A stretch of DNA of 50,706 nt from contig JARLHY010000001.1 of NCBI GenBank assembly GCA_031292015.1, forward strand, positions 1-50,706, written 5' to 3'. This document shows positions 1 to 10,600 of this stretch, one piece after another. Origin of the DNA: Negativicutes bacterium. Its GTDB lineage: Bacteria > Bacillota_C > Negativicutes > Sporomusales_B > JARLHX01. Made by a program: the position numbers and the translations under genes. The notes beneath the pieces are model-generated. The model saw only the letters and a program-made list of their open reading frames with translations, was not told the origin of the DNA and ran no database searches. Positions within the stretch are counted from its first letter, which is position 1, and each line of letters begins with the position of its first letter.

Positions 1-1
1 C

Positions 2-328
2 ATCAATCTGGAACATGGCATGCCGACAGTCGAGCAAGCAAGCCACAGGCTGGTCGGAGAACTGATTCGGGCCCGCGCCCAGGGGGCGAAGGTCGTCAAA
101 CTGATTCACGGTTACGGCTCTTCGGGTGTCGGCGGCAGACTGAGGATCGGTATCCGGTCAGTGCTGGCCGAGCAAAAAAAGCGGGGCCAGATCAAGGAAG
201 CGGTCCCGGGCGAGAACTGGAGCATTTTCGACGAAGGCGCCCGCCGCATCCTCGATATCTATCCCGATCTCAGCCGCGACCGGGATTTCGAGCGGGGCAA
301 CGCCGGCATTACGATCCTCCTGCTGTAA
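2..328 (+). CDS. Smr-domain protein, 5' end outside the window
   Basis: The reading frame is already open at base 2 and reads INLEHGMPTVEQA before the first in-window ATG at 20, so the true start lies upstream. The motif LEHGMPTVEQA, followed by KVVKLIHGYGSSGVGGRLR, is the core of the Smr domain, a small DNA/RNA-binding nuclease-like fold found at the C-terminus of MutS2 and as stand-alone proteins. About 108 residues are visible and the domain fills them, which points to a stand-alone Smr protein rather than the tail of MutS2. The C-terminal half (WSIFDEGARRILDIYPDLSRD) is typical of a Firmicute stand-alone subfamily as I remember it. The physiological role is unknown. It ends 27 bases before the convergent alcohol dehydrogenase gene. 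Confidence 0.85.
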   Translation: MNLEHGMPTVEQASHRLVGELIRARAQGAKVVKLIHGYGSSGVGGRLRIGIRSVLAEQKKRGQIKEAVPGENWSIFDEGARRILDIYPDLSRDRDFERGNAGITILLL

Positions 329-355
329 CCGAAAAGGAGGCCTTAGTCAGGTATG

Positions 356-1366
356 TCAGTCGGCCATCTTCAGAACCGACCGGAAATGCACCTTTGCTGT
401 CAACATTTTTTGATAAGCTTCGGCGGCCTGCTCGAGAGGAAAAACTTCGACCAGCGGCAAGACTCCGGCAACGACGCTGAAACGGATGGCTTCTTCCATA
501 CTACCGGCGGAAAACCCTATGAGGGAGAGACCCTTTTGCAGAAAACTCAGCGGCGGAACCTGGATCATTTCAGCCGGAGCCGACACAAAGATAAGCTCAC
601 CGCCGCGGTCAAGCCCGCCAATCAGAGCAGAGATCCCTTTACTGTCCGGAGCAGTGGAGAGAATAACCCGGGCCCCGCCAAGATTCCTCAGTTCCTTGGC
701 AGCGTCCGTGGCGCTTGTGTCAATATAGCTGTGAGCCCCAAGCCGGTACGCCAGCTCCTCTTTGTCGCGGCCGCGGGACAAAGCGACGGTTTTAAAACCA
801 AGTTTTGCCGCGTATTGAACCGCGAGATGGCCCAACCCACCAAGTCCATGGACCGCCACCAGATCCCCGCCTTTGGCCCGGCAGCTTTTCAGGGCGCCGA
901 AAGTAGTCCTGCCGGCGCAGAGCAGCGGTGCCGCCTCCGGTAAAGAAAGTCGCTCCGGTATGGCAACAAGCGCCTCTTCCCGGGCTACCATGTATTCGGC
1001 GTAGCCGCCGTCGGTAGAAATACCTGTTATCAGGGAATCTTCACAATTTCTGAAGTCGCCCCGCCGGCAGGCTCCGCAAGTGAAGCAATGGCCTGCGTGC
1101 CAGCCTACACCCACCCTTTGCCCTGCCTGCCAGGTGGTAATGCCCGCTCCTACCCTGTCAATCCTCCCGATGACCTCATGCCCCGGAATCCGGGGATATT
1201 CGATGCCTGGGAAGTGGCCCTCCTTGACTATCGCATCCCCATGGCATATCCCACAGGTTTCCACTTTGATCAGAACTTCGTGCTCCTTGGGTTCGGGAAT
1301 CTCGCGCCGGACCAATTCGAAATCCCTGCCCGGAGCACTAACCTGGACCGCTTTCATCAACGCCAT
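356..1366 (-). CDS. Zinc-dependent alcohol dehydrogenase (MDR family)
   Basis: A 336-aa medium-chain dehydrogenase that interconverts an alcohol and an aldehyde or ketone with NAD(P)H. The catalytic-zinc ligands are visible as Cys41 (GICHGD), His63-Glu64 (GHE) and Cys150. The structural zinc lobe is Cys94, Cys97, Cys100 and Cys108. The Rossmann motif GLGGLG is at residues 174-179. The second strand ends in SRGRDKEE with no acidic residue at the usual NAD-selecting position, which suggests NADP preference (inference). The overall pattern is closest to cinnamyl-alcohol-dehydrogenase/YahK-type broad aldehyde reductases. The ATG at 1366 is preceded by an AAGGAAGGGA ribosome-binding site; a second ATG three codons in (1357) is possible. 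It appears monocistronic. Confidence 0.9.
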   Translation of the reverse strand: MALMKAVQVSAPGRDFELVRREIPEPKEHEVLIKVETCGICHGDAIVKEGHFPGIEYPRIPGHEVIGRIDRVGAGITTWQAGQRVGVGWHAGHCFTCGACRRGDFRNCEDSLITGISTDGGYAEYMVAREEALVAIPERLSLPEAAPLLCAGRTTFGALKSCRAKGGDLVAVHGLGGLGHLAVQYAAKLGFKTVALSRGRDKEELAYRLGAHSYIDTSATDAAKELRNLGGARVILSTAPDSKGISALIGGLDRGGELIFVSAPAEMIQVPPLSFLQKGLSLIGFSAGSMEEAIRFSVVAGVLPLVEVFPLEQAAEAYQKMLTAKVHFRSVLKMAD

Positions 1367-1474
1367 GATCCCATTCCCTTCCTTTTTCTTCGCCTGTCCT
1401 ACCCGATCCTCGGACGCGGCGCAAGAGTCAGCTGAAGCTTATACGACCCCGGGTACCACTTGCTATTGGCCATA

Positions 1475-1505
1475 ACAAAAAGCCTGCCGACCAAGCGGTA
1501 GGCTT
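1475..1505 (-). terminator. Intrinsic terminator of the tautomerase gene
   Basis: A 10-bp stem (AAGCCTGCCG at 1480-1489 with CGGTAGGCTT at 1496-1505, one G-T pair) and a six-base loop. On the minus strand it is followed by a T run at 1475-1480. It lies about 20 bases after the stop codon of the tautomerase gene. Confidence 0.8.
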
Positions 1506-1523
1506 ATTGGCTTTTTCCAGTGT

Positions 1524-1712
1524 TTACTTTAGTTTTTCCGACAGCAATATGCCACCTGTTCCGATATTGTCGATATCGTATTCCTTGAGCAGAATCACAA
1601 AGGCCTGCTCAGGAATGCCGGTGATGCTACTGGCGGCTTTTGTAAACGCCGTCACCAACTCCCGCTTCTGGTCTCTGCTCAATTTAGTCCCTTCATAAGT
1701 AATAACCGGCAA
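1524..1712 (-). CDS. 4-oxalocrotonate tautomerase family enzyme (62 aa)
   Basis: A small enzyme of the 4-OT/DmpI superfamily, which interconverts enol and keto tautomers with an N-terminal proline as general base. The first upstream ATG would give 83 residues with an unrelated leader. The TTG at 1712-1710 instead gives LPVITYEGTKLSRDQK, so after formyl-Met removal Pro becomes residue 1, as the family requires. GGAGGGAGGAAA sits at ideal distance before this TTG. The resulting 62 aa is exactly the usual 4-OT length. The substrate cannot be read from the sequence. It is followed by its own terminator and so is probably transcribed alone. Confidence 0.88.
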   Translation of the reverse strand: MPVITYEGTKLSRDQKRELVTAFTKAASSITGIPEQAFVILLKEYDIDNIGTGGILLSEKLK

Positions 1713-1934
1713 GCTGTTTCCTCCCTCCGCCCAGTCTTGTGAAACCAGTTTATCACCGCCTCTATCGCCTGTCAAATTTTACCTTAATAAATATTTCCCG
1801 CCTCCAAACCCCCTGTATTTCTTCCTTATTCGGCGGTTCCGCCGCAGCAGGACCGAAAAAAATAGAGGAATTCCCAACTCGAAGATACAATTAGGCTAAT
1901 ATTATCAAACAAACATTTAAGGTGTTGTTCATCG

Positions 1935-3110
1935 TTGAAACTTGGTTTTCTTTTTCGCAATAAGCAATTTCAGAGCATTGTCGGTTCTCATCTTGGCACG
2001 ACCCTGGGAATGAACATGATTTTGCCGGTACTGCCGGTTTTTCTTCAAACCAACGGCTTTACGGAATCGCAAATCGGTCTGCTGATGGGTATCACAGCAG
2101 TTGGCGCCCTTGTGGTAAGACCCTGGGTAGGTTTTCGCATTGATACGAAAGGAAGCCGTCCGGCTATTCTTGTCGGGCAATTCCTGCTGCTGGTGGCTAC
2201 GGCCGGCTATTTGGGGGCACAGACCTTTGCCGCCTTTTTCGGATTGCGGCTGCTCTACGGGATTGCACTGGCGTTCTACGGAACAGGCGCGGTTACCTTC
2301 GCCAGCAGCGTCGAATCGGGAGAAGGCACTTCCAGTGCCATCGCCCTCTATACTCTGACCACGATGCTGGCTATTGGGCTGGCTATGAGCGTCTCCCAGA
2401 TAGCTTTCGACCAATTTGGCTTTCCGATGCTTGTGATCGGCAGCCTTGTCCTGATAGGCATCGCCGCCGGGATCATCGGCTTGGTTGCCCGCCCCATCAA
2501 GCCGTCCAGCGGGGGTATCCGGGTGCCGTTTCTCGTTGTGTTCAGATCGAAAGTCGTTCTGGCCACCACCGTCTGTCAGTTTGCCGCAAACTTTGCCTTC
2601 AGCGCTTTGTTTACCTTCACCCCTCTGGCTGCCCTGGATCGAGGCATCCCCTTCTATTCCGTCTTCTTTATTTCTTTTGCCGTCATGGTAGTGAGTTCCC
2701 GCTTCTTTGTCCAGGCGATCAACAACAGGCTGGGGCTGGAAAAGACCACCCTCTTCGCCAGCCTGACCATGCTGGCCAGCGTCCTGCTGCTTTTCAGCAA
2801 TATTACGCCGGCAATCCTGGCCGTTTCCGGCGTTCTTTTCGGCCTGGGCTTCGGGGTCGTCTTTCCCACCTTGGTGCTGCTGCTCATCGGCCGGGTCGAA
2901 GCGGCCAACAGAGGCACCTCTTTAAGCATACTCACCGCAGCGGGCGACACCGGTGTGGCTCTGTCGGCCTCGATACTGGGGGGAGTGGCGGAGCATCTGG
3001 GTTACCGGGTCTTGTTTCTGGTTACGGCAGTTATATTGACTGCCGGCACCTATTATTTTCGCAAGATACTGGCCAGCGATGCAGCCGACAGCCAGGCTTC
3101 CTATAAATGA
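1935..3110 (+). CDS. MFS transporter
   Basis: A 391-aa major-facilitator protein with about 12 hydrophobic segments. The MFS signature between segments 2 and 3 is visible as VVRPWVGFRIDTKGSRP. The general look (short loops, 390 aa, no large central loop) fits drug or metabolite exporters of the DHA type, but no substrate can be assigned. The start is TTG at 1935, with AAGGTG about 10 bases upstream. There is no ATG near the N-terminus that would preserve the first membrane helix. It overlaps the convergent HMA-TauE gene by 10 bp at the 3' ends. Confidence 0.87.
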   Translation: MKLGFLFRNKQFQSIVGSHLGTTLGMNMILPVLPVFLQTNGFTESQIGLLMGITAVGALVVRPWVGFRIDTKGSRPAILVGQFLLLVATAGYLGAQTFAAFFGLRLLYGIALAFYGTGAVTFASSVESGEGTSSAIALYTLTTMLAIGLAMSVSQIAFDQFGFPMLVIGSLVLIGIAAGIIGLVARPIKPSSGGIRVPFLVVFRSKVVLATTVCQFAANFAFSALFTFTPLAALDRGIPFYSVFFISFAVMVVSSRFFVQAINNRLGLEKTTLFASLTMLASVLLLFSNITPAILAVSGVLFGLGFGVVFPTLVLLLIGRVEAANRGTSLSILTAAGDTGVALSASILGGVAEHLGYRVLFLVTAVILTAGTYYFRKILASDAADSQASYK

Positions 3111-4033
3111 CTCAACCCGCGGCCGGCCAGAAGAACGCCAAGTACGACAATAAACAAGCCGTTCAGCCGCAGCAGCGATCGGCTGTGACCCTGCAGAAGG
3201 GCGCCGAACAGGAGACCGACAGGCAGCATCGCCGGAATGGTGCCAAGCGAGAATACCAGCATGGCAATACCGCCGGCAAAGGCACTGCCTGTAGTTACCG
3301 CGTACAGCTGCATGATCTGGAGCGGTCCGCAGGGGAAGAAGCCGGTGACGAGACCAAACGACAACGGCCTGCAGCTGCGAAGCCTCAGACACCATGCGGC
3401 AGGTACGTGCAGCATAGTCCATCGCAAAACGGGAATTCCGGCCATATTCAGCCCCATCAGAACCATCAGCAGCGCTGAAGCGATCATTACGGCGGTCTTG
3501 ATTGGACTGGATAGCACAAAGGCCGATCCAAGCGCACCCAGGAGAACGCCGGTGAGGGTATATGACACCACCCGGCCGAGATTGTAAAGCAGGGCAGGCC
3601 TTGTCACTCCGGCCAAACCCCCGCCCCCGGCCGGCATGACGGACACCGCCAGGCCGCCGCACATACCTACGCAGTGAAGCCCGGTGATCAGGCCCACCGC
3701 GAAAATCAGACCATAATTCAGATCGTTCTGATTAAAAAAGTGTGTTGTCATATGTCCCGGCTTGGAAAAACTCAGGATAATCATCACCGCGGCCAAGACG
3801 GCGAAAAGCCCGTATTTTCGCCAATTTGGTTTTGACACCCTGTAGCCGGCTAATTCGACAGCGTGCTCGATATCCTCCGGTTGCGCTTTTTCCGGGTCGT
3901 ATTCCACCACTACCTGTCCGGCGGTAAAATCCGCCCTGACCTCCTCTACCCCGGAAATCCGGCGGAGCGCCATCTCGATCACTGTCTCGCAGCCGGAGCA
4001 GTACATGCCGTATACGGAAATGGTTTTCTTCAT
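3101..4033 (-). CDS. HMA-domain / TauE-SafE (DsbD-like) membrane fusion protein
   Basis: A 310-aa protein with two parts. Residues 1-67 form a heavy-metal-associated domain with the metal site MYCSGC (Cys12, Cys15) and the typical ending AVELAGYRV. After a linker helix, residues 105-310 are a polytopic domain of the sulfite-exporter TauE/SafE-DsbD_2 type, with GLHCVGMCGG near residue 120 and six or so helices. HMA domains bind Cu(I). Related fusions occur near copper ATPases and cytochrome oxidase assembly genes, so a role in copper handling or delivery is likely but inferred. The ATG at 4033 has AAGGAG upstream. No copper regulator or ATPase is present in the window. Confidence 0.85.
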   Translation of the reverse strand: MKKTISVYGMYCSGCETVIEMALRRISGVEEVRADFTAGQVVVEYDPEKAQPEDIEHAVELAGYRVSKPNWRKYGLFAVLAAVMIILSFSKPGHMTTHFFNQNDLNYGLIFAVGLITGLHCVGMCGGLAVSVMPAGGGGLAGVTRPALLYNLGRVVSYTLTGVLLGALGSAFVLSSPIKTAVMIASALLMVLMGLNMAGIPVLRWTMLHVPAAWCLRLRSCRPLSFGLVTGFFPCGPLQIMQLYAVTTGSAFAGGIAMLVFSLGTIPAMLPVGLLFGALLQGHSRSLLRLNGLFIVVLGVLLAGRGLSHL

Positions 4034-4159
4034 CCCCTTTTTCTACTCCTTTTCCTCTAATCTTCCTCTAGCCCGAATTTAAGCCGTACCCAGCAATTAT
4101 GTGAACAGATTATTGTCCCGCAGAATAAAATACAGCAGGATAAAGCCGGAGGTAACGGT

Positions 4160-4273
4160 ATGGACTGCTGCGGCCAGTGGGAGATAGTCAAAGGCTTCAC
4201 CCTGATTTCCGGCATCATTTTTGCGGTTTTTTCCCTGATTTTTCATCTGTATGACAAGAAGACCAATCATTAA
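4160..4273 (+). CDS. 37-aa single-span membrane peptide
   Basis: Too short for usual gene calling, but well supported. The ATG at 4160 has GGAGGTAAC five bases upstream, then 37 codons, then a TAA that runs straight into an intrinsic terminator. The peptide starts MDCCGQWEIVKGF, has one hydrophobic span (about residues 13-30, rich in I, F and L) and ends in the charged tail DKKTNH. Two adjacent Cys near the N-terminus are notable. It is divergent from the HMA-TauE gene, with 126 bp between the starts. Function unknown; a small regulator or subunit of a membrane complex is possible. Confidence 0.7.
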   Translation: MDCCGQWEIVKGFTLISGIIFAVFSLIFHLYDKKTNH

Positions 4274-4302
4274 AAATGCCACCCAAAACGGGAGGCATTT
4301 TT
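4272..4302. terminator. Bidirectional intrinsic terminator
   Basis: The stem ATGCC-A-CCC pairs with GGG-A-GGCAT (one A-A mismatch) around an AAAAC loop, flanked by A5 on the left and T5 on the right. It therefore works on both strands. It lies between the stop of the 37-aa plus-strand gene (4273) and the stop of the Cys-rich minus-strand gene (4335). Confidence 0.85.
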
Positions 4303-4334
4303 CGTCTGGGCGTTCAATTTCCACTGGCGGCAGG

Positions 4335-4559
4335 TCAGAACCTCCTGTCCCGAAATCCGGCAATAAGCCTGCAATTATATCTTTCGCGGCAATAACGGCA
4401 GAGAAAGACGTCATATATGCCGCCGCAGTAGCCATAATAGCCCAGATAGTTTTTGCCGGGCTTGTGACAATCACAAAAACCGGATTCATGGCAGCCGCAG
4501 CTGCAATCGCTGCCGCAGCCGCAGCCACAACCGCATTCTTTGTCAAAATAACTGCTCAT
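4335..4559 (-). CDS. Cysteine-rich small protein, function unknown
   Basis: A 74-aa reading frame whose first 35 residues hold ten Cys in short CGCGCG, CSCGC and CDC runs, followed by a Tyr/Gly/Cys-containing segment (YLGYYGYCGGIYD) and a basic tail. The ATG at 4559 has GGAG about 8 bases upstream, and the frame ends just before a bidirectional terminator, both of which favour a real gene. The Cys clusters suggest metal binding or a spore-coat/cell-surface protein, but I recognise no family. A competing Ala-rich frame on the same strand runs through the terminator and the 37-aa gene and is less likely. Confidence 0.5.
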   Translation of the reverse strand: MSSYFDKECGCGCGCGSDCSCGCHESGFCDCHKPGKNYLGYYGYCGGIYDVFLCRYCRERYNCRLIAGFRDRRF

Positions 4560-4652
4560 GCTACTCTCCGTCCTCCCGTTTGTCCTGTACTACATCATAT
4601 GCGACGAACATCCGGGAAGTTACATAACATGAGCGTTTTTGCCCAACCGACG

Positions 4653-7600
4653 CTATATGGTCAGAATTATGCGATGAACCTGACCGTCGTCGGCCAATTC
4701 GACATACGGACCGTCTTTTAGATCTTGCCCGCTGAAGGCAACTTCGCGGCCGTCGATTTGCAGGGCCGTCGCTCCAGCGGACTTGTGGTCAGGATTGTTG
4801 ACAAAGATTTGGTAGCAGGTGGCGCCTAAACAGTAGTTTGCGGAAAACCCCGACCAGTCACAGGGAATGCATGGGCGAAAGTACAGCCGCCGGCCACGCC
4901 GGCGAAGGCCGAGCATCCACTCTATCCCGGCCTGATACATCCAGCCTGCGGCACCGGTGTACCACGTCCAGCCGGCCCGCCCCTGGTGGGGATCCGCGGT
5001 ATAAACGTCTGCCGCCATGACATAGGGTTCGCCGGCATACTGCCGCACTTCATTGGCGGTGCGGGTATGATTGAGGGGATTCAGCAGCTGGAACAGCTCG
5101 AAAGCCTTGTCGCCTCTGTCGAGCCGACACCAGGCGATAATGCTCCAGATGACACCATGGGTGTACTGGGCTCCATTTTCCCGTATCCCGGGCGGATACC
5201 CCTGAATATAGCCGGGACTCGGCTCGGTACGGTCAAAGGGCGGTGTCAACAGGCGAGCCACAGACAGTTCCCGGTCCACCAGCTCGCGGTCGAAGGACGA
5301 CATAGCCTGCTGGGCCTTTTCCTCCGGCGCCGCCCCGGAGATGACCGACCAGGACTGGGCGATGGCGTCAATACGGCATTCCTCGCTGTATACGGACCCC
5401 AGCCACTGACCGGCGTCGGTGAAAGCCCGCCGGTACCACTGCCCATCCCAGGCATGCGCATCCAGGGAGGCCACCAGTTGTTCGCGTACAGCCCGGTAGC
5501 GGTCGGCCCGCTCGCTGTCGCGCCCGGCGCATAAAGCCGCGAACCGGTCCAGCACGTCGCAGAGGAACCAGCCAAGCCAGACGCTCTCGCCGCGGCCTTC
5601 AGCGCCGGCCAGGTTCATCCCGTCGTTCCAGTCGCCGATCCCGATCAGCGGCAGCCCGTGCTCGCCGAACCGCTGGATGGACCGGTCGATGGCCCGCAAA
5701 CAGTGTTCAAAAACGGTACCGCGCTCAGGGGAAATCACAGTCAGCTCATACCGTTCGTGTTCTCCCTCCGCTAAAGGTTCACTGCAAAGGAAGGGTACTG
5801 TCTCTCCCAAAATGCTGTCCTGCCCTGTATGCTCGACATAGCGGGCGACAGCATACGGCAACCACAGCAGGTCGTCGGAAAATCGGGTGCGGATGCCGCG
5901 CTGGGTCTCCTGGTGCCACCAGTGCTGCACATCGCCTTCCTCATATTGATGGCCGGCGTGAAGCAAGATTTGCGTCCAGGCAGACTCCGGCCGGGAGTGG
6001 AGAAGAGCCAGGGAATCCTGCAACTGATCGCGAAAACCGTAGGCGCCTCCCGCCTGGTAAAAAGCGGACCGGGCCCACATCCGGCAACCGATTGTCTGGT
6101 ATAGCAGCCAGCCGTTCAACAATATATCGAGTTCCGGGCAGGGCGTAGAAACAACGATCTGGTCCAGAACGCCATCCCAGAACTGCCGTACAAGTTCCAA
6201 GGCCTGATCGCAGGCCCCGGGCTGGCGATACTTGGCCGCCAGATTCACGGCGGCGTTGCGGGAATTTTCCGCGCCGAGCAGAATATAGACGCACCGTTCG
6301 GCGCCAGGCTCCAGTGTCAACTTGGCCTGCACCGCGCCGCAGCTGTCGTGGACCGGCCCCGTTTGGCCGGACAGGCGTTCCCGGCCCATAGCGGCAGGCT
6401 TGTCCGGGATACCGCTCTGGCCGAGAAATTCGCTGCGGTCCACCGTCCAGGACAGTTCGCCGGCGGCTGCCCCGGCAGAGTTTTCCGTCTGCGGAAAAAC
6501 GCCTAAGAAGGCCCAGGCGTCGCGAAAGACTTCCTGATAGGCGTTACGGGCCAGCAGAATCCGGGCCGTCTCGTCCCACTCGGCGACAATGAAGGCGGCG
6601 TTTGCCTGGCGATGCACCCCCAGCACCCATTCAGCGTAATAAGTGACAGACAGACGCCTTGGCACGGCAGTTGTATTCTTTAGCCGCAGGCTGATGATCT
6701 TTACCGGATCGTCGCAAGGAACGAAAACAGTCATTTCCTGACTGATGCCAGGTCCTTCGTAACGGAAGCGGGAGAAGCCCCGGCCGTGGATCACTGTGTA
6801 AGGACGGTCGGCCTGTCCTGTAAGCGGCGCGGCGGACCACACCTCACCGCTCCTCTCGTCCCGCAGGTAACAGACTTCCCCCGGCGGGTCGAGCACCGGG
6901 TCGTTGGACCACGGGGTCAGCTTGAACTCACGACTGTTCAGCCACCAGGTGTAGCCTGGACCTAGTTCGGAGACAAGGCAGCCGAAGCGCGGATTGGCGA
7001 TGACGTTAATCCAGGGTGCCGGCAGATGATTACCGTTTTTCAGAATGATTTGATACTCCCGTCCATCTGGTGAAAACCCGCCCGAGCCGTTGAAGAACAG
7101 CAGTTCCTTTACGTCTTCCGGCGCGGGCGCGGGCGTAGCTGCAGAATCCACAGGCTCCACAGCCTCAAGGAGCGCCGGCAGGGCGACGGCCCGCCGGACC
7201 AGCCTGGATTGCGCCCGCAGGCTGGGGCCGTCCGCCCGCAAGGTCACGCGGGCCGCCGCCAGCAGCAGCGTCCTGTCTTCATCCCGCAACTGACCGGCAT
7301 TGATAACAAAAACCCCGCCTGATCCCGCACAATGACAGCCGATGACTTGTTCCACCGCCCGCCGCAGTGCCTCCTGCAAATCCTGCTGGTAGCCTCCTGC
7401 CGATTCGTTCAGAATCACCAGATCGAAGAACAGCCCAAAACGGCGCAGATATTCGTAACCGGTCAACAGACTGGCCACAAACTGCATATTGGCCTGACTC
7501 TCGATCCTTACCACAATTACCGGCAGGTCTCCGCAAACTCCGAACGCCCAGAGACCGCACTGACCCTTGCCATTGGCAGCAATACTTTGTTCCCGGTCCG

Positions 7601-10600
7601 GCCGCAGCGGCGGGGTGTAGAGTACCCGGCCGGCAAAAGTCTGGAAAGCCGACGCCTGCTGAAGCGTGAGATGGAGATGGCGAAGCTCAATCTGACTGCG
7701 ATTCCAGGCCAGTTGAAATGTCCGTTCCACCACCAGGTCCCCGGAAAAGCGGCTGACAATGTCCAACGTCTCTTCTTTTGTCCCTGCCACGGCAGTGATG
7801 GCGAACAGTTGCGCCTGCTCGCCAGGCTCGATGCTCACCCGCCGCCGCATAATGAAGGCAGGGTCGGCCACCGACCCAACCCTTCCATGCAAATGGGAAC
7901 GTAGTCCCTGCGGCAGAGCGAGGCTGTGGCCCCGACCGATGAAGCCGGCCCGGTCGGTCTCGTATTCCACCGGTCCGAGGTTCCGGTCTGCGGTCAGCAG
8001 CGCATGCGCCGCCCACAGCGGCTTTTCGTCCTCCCGGCGGGGCCGGCGCCGGGCCACCAGGCACCGGGCCTCTTCCAAATACGCCGTTTTAACAAACAGT
8101 TTGCTGAAAGCCGGATGGGCATCATCGGCCATCGGAGGAGCCAGAGCCAATTCGAGAAAGGTTGTGACTTCAATAATCCGCGCTTCCTTACCGGTGTTGG
8201 TAAGGGTCAGTCGCCGAACCTCAGCGTTCCATTCCGGCGACACGCAAATCTCCAGGCTTGTCTGCACCTGTCCGTCAACCCGCATAAAAGTGGCCCGGTC
8301 CAGGGAGAACTGTACCCGCTGCTCGCAAGATTCCACCCGGCAGGGCTGGAACGCCGGCGACCAAACCGCGTCGCTGGTTATGTCGCGGATGTAGATATAG
8401 CTGCCCCAGTTGTCCTTCACCGGATCCTCCCGCCAGCGTGAGACGGCCAGCCCTTCATAACGGCTGAAGCCGCTGCCGCTGTTGGTCACCATGGTGGTGA
8501 AGGTCCCGTTTGACAGGATACAGACCTCGGGCGCGAGGGTGTCCGCTCCGCGGTATTCCCGGGGCGCGCCGACCATTGCCGGGCTGGCGTCGAGTCCGCG
8601 AACCCGGGCCAACGCGGGATGTTTAATGATCCTGGGCCGCGCCGGGATACGCTCCTGCAGCAGCAGCTCGGCCGCCCGAACCCGCTTGTCCCAATGGAAA
8701 CGGTCGACAACGGTCTGTGGCAACAGCATATTTCCCAGAGCCAGCAAACTCATACCCTGATGGTGGGCCATGAAACTGCGGATGACGACGCTGGTCCGGC
8801 CTTTGGGCAACCGTTCTTCCGTGAAGTCGACTGCTTCGTAGTAGCCGTATTTTCCCCGGGCGCCAAGTTCCTCAAGGCGGCGCAAGCTCTCAATTCCCTG
8901 GCGTTTGGCGAAAGGCAGGGCCAGGATGGTCGCGTACGGCGCCACCACCAGGTCCTGTTCAAGACCGCGCTTGAAGCCGAGTCCGGGAACACCGAAAGCC
9001 CGATACTGATAATTCATCCGGAAATCGAAAGCATAGTAACCAGATTCGGAAATGCCAAAAGGGACTCCCCGCTGACGGGCGTATTCAGCCTGCCGCCAAA
9101 CCACCGCACGGTAGGTGCTGTCCCAGATCGTGTTGCGATAGGTGCGCATGAACAGCCAGGGCATCAGATATTCGAACATTGTTCCGGACCAGGAGAGCAG
9201 CGTGATACGGCGCCCGACCCTGGTCATGGTCCGGCCCAGGGCGTGCCAGTGAGCCACAGACACATGGCCGAGAGCGATGGCGATAAAGCTGGATTGCCTC
9301 GCCTCAGAAGCCAGCAGGTCGTACAGAATCGAATCAGGTTTGCCAAGTGCTGCGTGGTAGCCAAGGTGGAACAATTTTGCCTTATGGTCGTAAAGAGGTC
9401 GGAAATCCGTCCCGCTCAATAGCGATTCCAGGCGCGCAAGCAGTGTCTCGCCGCGAAGCACCCACTGCCGGTGTTCGCCTACCGGTCCAGGCGCCAGTTC
9501 TGCCGCGAAAGCCACATCCAGCACTCCCGCTTCCCTGACGCGGCCTTCTTTTGCTGGTGGCTCACCGTCGCCGGCAAAGTCCGATCTCAGCCACTGGGCC
9601 ACCCCTTCCTTGACGGCGATCAAACAGCCGACCAGGTTGCCGGAATCCACGGTGGAAACATACAGCGGCGGCAACGGTTCGAGGGTAACCGTATCATACC
9701 AGTTGAAAAGATGGCCCTGCCATTTGGCCATCTGCTCGACGGTAGCGATGGTTCGCTCCAGGCGCTCAATCAAGCCGGGGGAATCGATGAACCCGAAATC
9801 CCGCGCAGCCAATACGCAAGTGAGATAAAGCCCGATGTTGGTGGGCGAAGTGCGATGGGCAATCCCGTTGGGAGGCTCCAACTGGACGTTGTCAGGCGGC
9901 AGCCAATGCTCGGTTTCGGTCACATAGTCCTCGAAGAAAATCCAGATTTCCTGCGCCAGCCTGCGCAGCTCCTCCGCCTCGGCCCGTGCCAACGGAGGCT
10001 CGGTCCGCACGGCGGGGCGGTTCAGCCACTGGATCGCAAAAGGTGCTAAAGCCCACAGACAGCAAAGAGCCAGGCCTATCCGCTGCAAAACCGGAGCGGT
10101 GCCGGCCGTCGCCAGCGCGAACAAAAGCACCAGCAGGCAGCCGCCGTACAGCCCCAGCAGTACCGGATAACGCCCGCCGCGCTGGCGGCGCTCGGTCTCG
10201 GCAGCGCTGACCCATTCCAGCAGTTGACGTTTGGAGATAAGTAGCCGGTACAGCGTTCTGGTGATCGCGTCCAGCAACAGCACGCTTTGGTACGGCAGCG
10301 TCATTACCATGGTCAGGATCTGACCGGAGGTACCCAGCAAACTGCATGAACGCCAGCTTGACCACCTGATCGCCGCCAATTGGCGGACCAACGGCAAAAA
10401 TAAAGTCGCTAACACCAGGAATATCCAGCGGCCAGGGGAGCCAGGCAGCACAGTCAACCCAAGCAGCAGTATGGCGAACTGGGCCGGCGGCAACAGACTA
10501 CGCCGCAGATTGTCGATCATCTGCCAGCGGGTGAGCGGGGACAGGTCAACCGGCTGAAGCGCGCCCCGCCGGTCGCGGACACGGTAAAGCAGCCAGGGAA

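Noticed and set aside
4097..4546. 149-aa Ala-rich minus-strand frame
   Set aside because: It runs antisense through the terminator and the 37-aa gene; its Ala runs are the Cys-rich gene's TGC/GGC repeats read in another frame.
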